Source of the DNA: Oceanicaulis sp. HTCC2633
GTDB lineage: Bacteria > Pseudomonadota > Alphaproteobacteria > Caulobacterales > Maricaulaceae
Direction of reading: 5' to 3'
DNA: 64,000 nt
NCBI RefSeq assembly: GCF_000152745.1
Contig: NZ_CH672428.1
Coordinates: 678,916 to 742,915, forward strand
The position numbers were made by a program, and so were the translations under genes. The notes under the pieces were generated by a model. It was not told where the DNA came from. It was given only the letters and a program-made list of their open reading frames with translations, and searched no databases. Positions 56,420 to 64,000 of this stretch are shown here, in pieces; position 1 is the stretch's first letter, and the number at the start of each line of letters is the position of its first letter.

Positions 56420-57256
56420 TTAGCGTTTCTTGCGCTCGTGGCGCGAGCGAATGATGAATTTGTCAGTGGCTTTGTTCGACCGGGTCTTGCGGCCCTTGGT
56501 CGGCTTGCCCCACGGGGTGACCGGGTGACGACCGCCCGAGGTGCGGCCTTCGCCGCCGCCGTGCGGGTGATCGACCGGGTTCATGGCCACGCCGCGAACG
56601 GCTGGGCGTTTGCCCATGTGACGCTTGCGACCGGCTTTACCCAGATTGGTGTTCAGGTGGTCCGCATTGGAGACCGCGCCAACGGTCGCCATGCAGTCCT
56701 GGTGCACCATGCGCAGCTCGCCGGACATCAGGCGAACCTGAGCATAACCGGCATCGCGGCCCACCAGCTGAGCGTAAGCGCCGGCGGAACGGGCGATCTG
56801 CCCGCCTTTGAGCGGCTTGAGCTCAACATTGTGGATGATGGTGCCGACCGGCATCGCTTTCAGCGGCATGGCGTTGCCCGGCTTAACGTCCACGCGCTCG
56901 CCTGCGACAACGATGTCGCCGGCAGACAGACGCTGCGGAGCCAGGATGTAAGCCAGTTCGCCGTCTTCGTACTTCACGAGTGCGATGAAGGCGGTGCGGT
57001 TCGGGTCGTATTCCAGACGCTCGACAGTCGCCGGCACGTCAAACTTGCGACGTTTGAAGTCGATGACGCGATACAGCTTCTTGGCGCCGCCGCCGCGACG
57101 ACGAGACGTCACGCGACCGGTGTTGTTGCGACCGCCGGATTTGGTCAGACCCTCAACGAGGGTCTTTTCCGGACGACCGGAGTGCAGCTCGGACTTGTCC
57201 ACCAGCACGAGAGCGCGGCGGCCAGGCGAGGTCGGCTTGAAAGTCTTCAGAGCCAT
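56420..57256 (-). CDS. rplB: 50S ribosomal protein L2
   Basis: 278 residues. Essential for subunit joining and peptidyl transfer. [64 protein letters not shown] in parts; the active-region histidine in HPHGGGEGR is present. Confidence 0.98.
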   Translation of the reverse strand: MALKTFKPTSPGRRALVLVDKSELHSGRPEKTLVEGLTKSGGRNNTGRVTSRRRGGGAKKLYRVIDFKRRKFDVPATVERLEYDPNRTAFIALVKYEDGELAYILAPQRLSAGDIVVAGERVDVKPGNAMPLKAMPVGTIIHNVELKPLKGGQIARSAGAYAQLVGRDAGYAQVRLMSGELRMVHQDCMATVGAVSNADHLNTNLGKAGRKRHMGKRPAVRGVAMNPVDHPHGGGEGRTSGGRHPVTPWGKPTKGRKTRSNKATDKFIIRSRHERKKR

Positions 57257-57277
57257 GGGTCTCTCTCCTCTGCGCGC

Positions 57278-57571
57278 TTACAGGCCGGTGCTGACGTCGA
57301 TGGAGTGGCCCTCTTCCAGGGTCACAACCGCCTTTTTGACGTCGTCACGCTTGCCCGCAATACCGCGGAAACGTTTGGTTTTGCCTTTTTGAACGATGGT
57401 GTTCACGGCCTTAACCTTGACCTTGAACAGCTCTTCGATCGCTTCGGCGATGTCTTTCTTGTTCGCAGACAGCGGCACGCGGAAGACGACCTTGTTCTCT
57501 TCAGAGAGAATGGTGGCCTTCTCGGTGATCACCGGCGACAGAATGGTGTCGTAATGGCGAGCAGCGGGCAT
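57278..57571 (-). CDS. rplW: 50S ribosomal protein L23
   Basis: 97 residues. Tunnel-exit protein that docks SRP and trigger factor. [40 protein letters not shown]. Confidence 0.97.
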   Translation of the reverse strand: MPAARHYDTILSPVITEKATILSEENKVVFRVPLSANKKDIAEAIEELFKVKVKAVNTIVQKGKTKRFRGIAGKRDDVKKAVVTLEEGHSIDVSTGL

Positions 57572-57572
57572 G

Positions 57573-58211
57573 TTACGCAGCCTCCTGCGGCGCGAGCCGC
57601 TCGTTGATCTTCTCGACAGCCGCTTTGGTCAGGACCAGCACGTCACGACGCAGCACGTCGTAAACGTTCAGGCCTTGCGCCGGCAGAACGTCGATCAGCG
57701 GGATGTTGCGGGCGGCGCGGGCGAAGTTCTCGTCCAGCGTCTCGCCATCAATGATCAGCGCGTTCGACCAGCCCAGCTTCGAGAATTTCTCGGTCAGAGC
57801 CTTGGTCTTGGCTTCATCAAGACGCGCCTCGTCCAGGATCACCAGCTGCTTGGCGCCGGCTTTGGTGGACAGGGCGTGCTTGAGCGCCAGGGCGCGCACT
57901 TTCTTCGGCAGTTCGGTCGCATGGGAGCGAACGCGCGGGCCATGGGCCACGCCGCCGCCCACGAAGATCGGGGCGTTGCGGGAACCGTGACGGGCGCCGC
58001 CGCCGCCTTTCTGGCGACCAAACTTTTTCTTGGTGCGGGCGATCTCACCGCGCTCTTTCGTCTTGTGGGTGCCGGCCTGACGGCGCGACAGCTGCCACTT
58101 GACGGCGCGCTGGAGGATGTCCGCGCGGACCTCTTCGATACCGAACACGGCATCAGAGAGATCAATCGAGCCGGCTTTGCCGGCATCGAGCGTCACAACA
58201 TCGAGTTTCAT
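57573..58211 (-). CDS. rplD: 50S ribosomal protein L4
   Basis: 212 residues. [45 protein letters not shown] in parts. In E. coli L4 also represses the S10 operon via its leader; that role here is unproved. Start overlaps the rplC stop (TGATG). Confidence 0.98.
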   Translation of the reverse strand: MKLDVVTLDAGKAGSIDLSDAVFGIEEVRADILQRAVKWQLSRRQAGTHKTKERGEIARTKKKFGRQKGGGGARHGSRNAPIFVGGGVAHGPRVRSHATELPKKVRALALKHALSTKAGAKQLVILDEARLDEAKTKALTEKFSKLGWSNALIIDGETLDENFARAARNIPLIDVLPAQGLNVYDVLRRDVLVLTKAAVEKINERLAPQEAA

Positions 58212-58951
58212 CAGTTAGCCCCTTCGTCCTGGGCTTCTTGAGCCTCAGCCGGAGCCTCGGCCGGAGCCGAATCGGCTTTTTCGAGCAGCTTGGCCGGATA
58301 CGGCAGATCCTCAGCGCCAACGCCTTTGACAGCGTCGCGGATCTCGACCCAGCTTTCCTTGGAGCCCGGCACGGCGCCCTTCACGAGCACGAGGCCGCGC
58401 TCAGCGTCGACACGGACGATCTCAAGGCTCTGGATGGTGACACGCTCGGAACCGAGGTGACCGGCCATTTTCTTGCCCTTGAAGACCTTGCCCGGGTCCT
58501 GACACTGGCCGGTCGAACCGTGGGAACGGTGAGAGATCGACACGCCGTGCGAGGCGCGCAGACCACCAAAGTTCCAGCGCTTCATGCCGCCAGCGAAGCC
58601 CTTACCGATCGAGGTGCCGGACACGTCGACTTTCTGACCGACCACAAAGTGCTCGGCGGAAAGCTCGGCGCCCGCTTCGATCAGCGCATCTTCCGGCACG
58701 CGGAACTCGACCAGCTTGCGCTTGGGCTCGACAGAAGCCTTTGCGAAGTGGCCGCGCATCGCCTTGGAGGTGCGCTTGGCCTTGGCTTTGCCCGCGCCCA
58801 GCTGGACAGCGGTATAGCCATCATTTTCAGAGGTGCGCTGTGCCACCACCTGGAGACCGTCCAGGTGAAGCACCGTCACCGGCACATGATCGCCGTCTTC
58901 GGTGAAGACGCGGGTCATGCCCAGCTTCTTGGCCAGAAGGCCAGTGCGCAT
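58211..58951 (-). CDS. rplC: 50S ribosomal protein L3
   Basis: About 246 residues from ATG 58951 ([16 protein letters not shown]), the usual L3 beginning; an in-frame ATG at 58969 adds MKQAAS. Core [25 protein letters not shown] and [23 protein letters not shown] (split) are intact, including the glutamine that PrmB methylates. A 25-residue Ala/Glu tail follows the core. Confidence 0.97.
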   Translation of the reverse strand: MRTGLLAKKLGMTRVFTEDGDHVPVTVLHLDGLQVVAQRTSENDGYTAVQLGAGKAKAKRTSKAMRGHFAKASVEPKRKLVEFRVPEDALIEAGAELSAEHFVVGQKVDVSGTSIGKGFAGGMKRWNFGGLRASHGVSISHRSHGSTGQCQDPGKVFKGKKMAGHLGSERVTIQSLEIVRVDAERGLVLVKGAVPGSKESWVEIRDAVKGVGAEDLPYPAKLLEKADSAPAEAPAEAQEAQDEGAN

Positions 58952-58973
58952 GGATGCAGCCTGCTTCATGGCC

Positions 58974-59288
<315 letters not shown>

Positions 59289-59372
59289 CGGTCCGGTCCC
59301 AACATGCACAAGAGCCGCGCAAAGGACGGAACGCCCCGGCAGCTCTTGCAATCCAAATTTTTTTCGCTTCGA

Positions 59373-59404
59373 GAACTGCGTTTGCCCAAGGGCACTGCCA
59401 GTTC
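59373..59404 (-). promoter_or_regulatory. Leader stem-loop of the S10 operon
   Basis: Outer stem GAACTG/CAGTTC and inner stem TGCCC/GGGCA separated by a symmetric 4+4 internal loop, capped by two bases. It is 85 bases upstream of rpsJ within the leader. An A-run, not a T-run, follows on the mRNA, so it is not a terminator; an L4-type feedback element is possible. Confidence 0.45.
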
Positions 59405-59418
59405 GTCAGAGGGACCGT

Positions 59419-59447
59419 GCAATACGCGTTCCGCCCCTCCCCGTCAA
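59419..59447 (-). promoter_or_regulatory. Candidate promoter of the S10 operon
   Basis: Minus-strand TTGACG (59442-59447), 17-base spacer, TATTGC (59419-59424). The -10 is imperfect, so confidence is limited. Confidence 0.4.
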
Positions 59448-59690
59448 CACCTAGTCACAAGATTCACCACCACATCGGCAGTTTAAACTCTTCGCCAGGT
59501 GCGGCTTACGCACAGACGGGGAATTGATCGCCCTGTCGGGCTGTCAAAGAGCTTAAACGACGCCAAAGCGTCCGGTGCGGCGAGTGACTCGACGCTGACA
59601 CCGCGTATGTATCCCGAGCGCGGTTGATTCACAACAGACCGTCGCAGATGCGACTGCGAGAATCATCACGATCGCCACACCCCCACATGC

Positions 59691-59721
59691 AAAACGCCCC
59701 GGAGCGGGGCTCCGGGGCGTT
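59691..59721 (-). terminator. Terminator after tuf
   Basis: 13-bp stem AACGCCCCGGAGC / GCTCCGGGGCGTT with a 3-base loop, followed on the minus strand by TTTT. It lies 35 bases after tuf and divides the str and S10 groups. Confidence 0.9.
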
Positions 59722-59755
59722 CTGTCAGCTTGCGCTGTCGAGTGAAGCGTAAGGC

Positions 59756-60931
<1,176 letters not shown>

Positions 60932-60984
60932 TGTCTCTTCCTACTCTTCAGACAGGCGTCGTTTCTTTGGATCGATGATCCGAA

Positions 60985-63060
60985 TTACGCGATTTTGGAG
61001 ATCACTTCGTCGGCGACGGCTTGCGGCACCGGCTCGTAGTGGTCGAATTGCATGGTGAACTGGGCGCGCCCCTGAGTGGCCGAACGCAGGTTGTTCACAT
61101 AGCCGAACATGTTGGCAAGCGGCACGAAGGCATTCACCACCGTGGCGTTGCCGCGCATCTCCTGGTCGCGGATCTGGCCGCGGCGGGAGTTCAGGTCGCC
61201 GATGACGGAGCCGGTGTACTCATCCGGGGTCACCACTTCGACCTTCATGATCGGCTCAAGCAGCTTCATGCGCAGCGCAGACTTGGCTTCGCGAAGCGCA
61301 GCACGGGCGGCGATTTCGAAGGCCAGCACGCTGGAGTCCACGTCGTGATAGGCGCCGTCGACCAGGGTCACCTTGAAATCGATGACCGGGAAGCCCGCCA
61401 GAAGGCCGGTTTCGCGGACCGAGTTCAGGCCCTTTTCGACGCCCGGGATGTATTCCTTCGGCACGGAGCCGCCGACGATCTTGGACTCGAAGGTAAAGCC
61501 TTCGCCCGGCTCGGCCGGTTCGATCTGCAGCTTGATCCGCGCGAACTGACCCGAACCACCCGACTGCTTCTTGTGGGTGTAGTCGATCTCGTGAGCAACG
61601 CCCACGGTCTCGCGGTAAGCCACTTGCGGCTGGCCCACATTCGCTTCGACCTTGAATTCACGCTTCATGCGGTCGACGAGAATGTCGAGGTGCAGTTCGC
61701 CCATGCCGGCGATGATCGTCTGACCGGATTCCTCATCGGAGGACACGCGGAAGGACGGATCTTCAGCCGCCAGGCGCGCCAGAGCCACGCCGAGCTTCTC
61801 CTGGTCGCCCTTGGATTTGGGCTCGATGGCGATCTCGATCACCGGATCCGGGAACTCCATGCGCTCCAGGATGACCGGAGAGGAGGGGTCACACAGGGTG
61901 TCGCCCGTGGTGGTGTCTTTCAGGCCCGCGATTGCGACGATGTCGCCCGCATAGGCGTCCTTGATGTCTTCACGGTTGTTGGAGTGCATGAGCAGCATGC
62001 GGCCGATGCGCTCTTTCTTCTCTTTCACCGTGTTCAGCACGGTCTGCCCCGTGGACAGGGTGCCCGAATAGATGCGGCAGAAGGTGAGCGAGCCCACGAA
62101 CGGGTCGTTCATGATCTTGAACGCCAGCAGGCCGAGCGGCTCGTCGTCCGACGCCTTGCGCACGATCGGCTCTTCGGTCTTCGCATCGATGCCCTTGATC
62201 GCGGACACTTCCACCGGAGACGGCAGGAAGTCCACAACGCCGTCGAGCAGAGGCTGAACGCCTTTGTTCTTGAACGCGGTGCCGCACAGGATCGGGTTGA
62301 AGGCCAGAGAGATGGTGCCCTTGCGGATCAGCTTCTTCAGCGTTTCCTCGGACGGCTCTTCGCCTTCCAGATACGCTTCCATGGCCGCTTCGTCCTGCTC
62401 GACGGCGGTCTCGACCAGCATCTCGCGGTATTCAGCGGCCTGGTCGGCCAGCTCGTCACGGATGTCGCGCACTTCCCAGGTCGCGCCCAGGTTCTCGCCC
62501 AGCCAGATCAGCTCTTTCATGGCGACGAGGTCGATCAGGCCCTCGAAGTCGCTTTCCATGCCGATCGGCAGCTGCACGCACAGCGGGTTGGCGCCCAGGC
62601 GGTCCTTGATCATCTCGACGCAGTTGAAGAAGTCCGCGCCCAGCTTGTCCATCTTGTTGATGAAGATCATCCGCGGGACTTTGTACTTGTCCGCTTGACG
62701 CCAGACGGTCTCGGTCTGGGGCTCGACGCCGGCGTTGGCGTCCAGGCAGCACACCGCGCCATCGAGCACCCGCAGCGAACGCTCGACTTCGATGGTGAAG
62801 TCCACGTGGCCGGGGGTGTCGATGATGTTCAGACGCTTTTCTTTCCAGAAACAGGTCGTCGCAGCAGACGTGATCGTGATGCCACGCTCCTGCTCCTGCT
62901 CCATCCAGTCCATGGTCGCAGCGCCATCGTGCACTTCGCCGATTTTGTGCGATTTGCCGGTGTAGTAGAGGATCCGCTCGGTCGTGGTGGTTTTACCAGC
63001 ATCGATGTGAGCCATGATGCCGAAGTTGCGGTAGTCCTCGATTTTATAGTCGCGGGCCAT
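60985..63060 (-). CDS. fusA: Elongation factor G
   Basis: 691 residues. Translocase GTPase: G1 AHIDAGKTT, switch [20 protein letters not shown]; later domains with [21 protein letters not shown] and the C-terminal [29 protein letters not shown] (in parts). In the str operon between rpsG and tuf. Confidence 0.98.
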   Translation of the reverse strand: MARDYKIEDYRNFGIMAHIDAGKTTTTERILYYTGKSHKIGEVHDGAATMDWMEQEQERGITITSAATTCFWKEKRLNIIDTPGHVDFTIEVERSLRVLDGAVCCLDANAGVEPQTETVWRQADKYKVPRMIFINKMDKLGADFFNCVEMIKDRLGANPLCVQLPIGMESDFEGLIDLVAMKELIWLGENLGATWEVRDIRDELADQAAEYREMLVETAVEQDEAAMEAYLEGEEPSEETLKKLIRKGTISLAFNPILCGTAFKNKGVQPLLDGVVDFLPSPVEVSAIKGIDAKTEEPIVRKASDDEPLGLLAFKIMNDPFVGSLTFCRIYSGTLSTGQTVLNTVKEKKERIGRMLLMHSNNREDIKDAYAGDIVAIAGLKDTTTGDTLCDPSSPVILERMEFPDPVIEIAIEPKSKGDQEKLGVALARLAAEDPSFRVSSDEESGQTIIAGMGELHLDILVDRMKREFKVEANVGQPQVAYRETVGVAHEIDYTHKKQSGGSGQFARIKLQIEPAEPGEGFTFESKIVGGSVPKEYIPGVEKGLNSVRETGLLAGFPVIDFKVTLVDGAYHDVDSSVLAFEIAARAALREAKSALRMKLLEPIMKVEVVTPDEYTGSVIGDLNSRRGQIRDQEMRGNATVVNAFVPLANMFGYVNNLRSATQGRAQFTMQFDHYEPVPQAVADEVISKIA

Positions 63061-63099
63061 GGGGAGGGTCCTTAATCAGGATTCAAGCGTCAGCTGGAA

Positions 63100-63570
63100 T
63101 TACCAGCGGTAATGCGCGAACGCGCGGTTGGCTTCGGCCATCTTGTGCGTGTCTTCACGCTTTTTGACCGAGGAGCCGCGGTTGGAAGCGGCGTCCATGA
63201 GCTCAGCGGCCAGCCGCTCGCGCATGGTGTTCTCGTTGCGGTTCCGGGCCGCGGCGGCCAGCCAGCGAATGGCGAGCGCCTTGCGGCGATCCGGACGAAC
63301 CTCGACCGGAACCTGGTAGGTGGCGCCGCCGACCCGGCGGGAGCGCACTTCGATTTCCGGAGCCACATTGTCCATGGCTTCGTGGAAGACGCGAACCGGC
63401 TCGCGCTTCACTTTTTCCTCGATGATGTCGAGGGCGCCGTAGATGATGGCTTCAGCGGCGGATTTCTTACCGTCGATCATGATGTAGTTCATGAACTTGG
63501 TCAGATCGCGATCGCCGAATTTCGGGTCGGGAAGAATCTCGCGCTTCTCAGCGCGGTGACGACGAGACAT
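63100..63570 (-). CDS. rpsG: 30S ribosomal protein S7
   Basis: 156 residues. Nucleates head assembly. [41 protein letters not shown] (split), [22 protein letters not shown]. In E. coli it feedback-regulates the str operon. Confidence 0.98.
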   Translation of the reverse strand: MSRRHRAEKREILPDPKFGDRDLTKFMNYIMIDGKKSAAEAIIYGALDIIEEKVKREPVRVFHEAMDNVAPEIEVRSRRVGGATYQVPVEVRPDRRKALAIRWLAAAARNRNENTMRERLAAELMDAASNRGSSVKKREDTHKMAEANRAFAHYRW

Positions 63571-63582
63571 GAACGCCTCTCC

Positions 63583-63954
63583 TTATTTCGGACGCTTGGC
63601 GCCGTATTTCGAACGACGCTGACGACGGTCTTTCACGCCCTGGGTGTCCAGAACGCCGCGCAGGATGTGGTAACGCACGCCCGGCAAGTCTTTCACACGG
63701 CCGCCGCGGATGAGCACGACGGAGTGTTCTTGCAGGTTGTGACCTTCGCCCGGAATGTAGCTCACGACTTCATAGCCGTTCGTCAGGCGAACCTTGGCGA
63801 CTTTACGAAGCGCTGAGTTCGGCTTCTTCGGGGTCGTGGTGTACACGCGCGTGCAAACGCCACGGCGTTGCGGGCACGCCTGAAGCGCGGGAACCTTGTT
63901 CCGCTTCGGCTTGTCTTTCCGCGGTTTGCGGATGAGCTGGTTAACTGTAGGCAT
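63583..63954 (-). CDS. rpsL: 30S ribosomal protein S12
   Basis: 123 residues. Decoding-centre protein. [39 protein letters not shown] with Lys43, and [13 protein letters not shown] with Lys88 and Asp89. The residues that mutate in streptomycin resistance are wild type. First gene of the str operon seen here; its promoter lies beyond the window. Confidence 0.98.
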   Translation of the reverse strand: MPTVNQLIRKPRKDKPKRNKVPALQACPQRRGVCTRVYTTTPKKPNSALRKVAKVRLTNGYEVVSYIPGEGHNLQEHSVVLIRGGRVKDLPGVRYHILRGVLDTQGVKDRRQRRSKYGAKRPK

Positions 63955-64000
63955 CAGGCCTCTATCCGTTCCTGTTCCTGTTTTCCCGTCCGGTTGCGTG

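Larger units (their letters stand above)
59289..59690 (-). other. S10-operon leader and promoter region (no gene seen)
   Basis: The whole gap between rpsJ and tuf is 467 bases (59289-59755); the tuf terminator occupies 59691-59721. Going upstream of rpsJ: an untranslated leader with an A7 run, a hairpin (59373-59404), and a candidate promoter at 59419-59447. A second TTGACA-type -35 (59542-59547) has only a weak -10 (AATTCC). No coding frame with family resemblance was seen. Confidence 0.55.

Overview
This is a GC-rich, densely coded 64 kb stretch of an alphaproteobacterial chromosome. Several alphaproteobacterial marker genes occur together: an NDUFA12-type complex I accessory subunit, a DUF2155 protein, an ATP12-type F1 assembly chaperone, a short LID-less adenylate kinase, and the cluster aroQ-accB-accC-aat. 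The overall flavour (globin-coupled chemoreceptors, class II ribonucleotide-reductase-like proteins, protein types) suggests the Caulobacterales/Maricaulales/Hyphomonadales part of the class. That placement is an inference from gene content, not from a search. No rRNA, tRNA, prophage, insertion sequence or CRISPR array was seen.

Layout. 1-11 kb: 3' end of RNase E, a secreted M48 metalloprotease with a TPR-like tail, a DsbA-like oxidoreductase, a lipoprotein, thiS-thiG, then aroQ, accB, accC and aat facing the block NDUFA12 - mlaD-like - DUF2155. 11-16 kb: a shrunken, probably non-catalytic relative of B12-dependent ribonucleotide reductase followed by two paralogous secreted pentapeptide-repeat proteins with four conserved cysteines. 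16-23 kb: aspS, then a lipid block (two PlsC-like acyltransferases, a TetR regulator with two palindromic operators, an LplT-like transporter) and rnd. 23-30 kb: pccB, the overlapping crcB-rluC-HAD-ATP12 operon, a satD/DUF3307 pair separated by four evenly arranged palindromes, and rarA. 30-33 kb: pteridine-type genes (QueD-like, pteridine-reductase-like SDR, folB). 33-45 kb: uvrC-pgsA, two tandem soluble globin-coupled chemoreceptors, xseA, purD, a small STAS-like protein, a DegP-type protease, a DUF1232 protein and a WYL regulator divergent from a VOC protein with a 29-bp palindrome between them.

45.3-64 kb is the complete str-S10-spc-alpha ribosomal superoperon on the minus strand, from rpsL to rplQ, in the usual order, ending in a strong terminator. 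Its one anomaly is rpoA: the frame is broken between the alpha N-terminal and C-terminal domains by what looks like one missing base. That is either a sequencing or assembly error or a real lesion.

The most rewarding places for a second look are the four-palindrome array before the DUF3307 gene, the degenerate NrdJ-like protein with its pentapeptide-repeat neighbours, the rpoA break, and the two well-defined operator systems (TetR and WYL).
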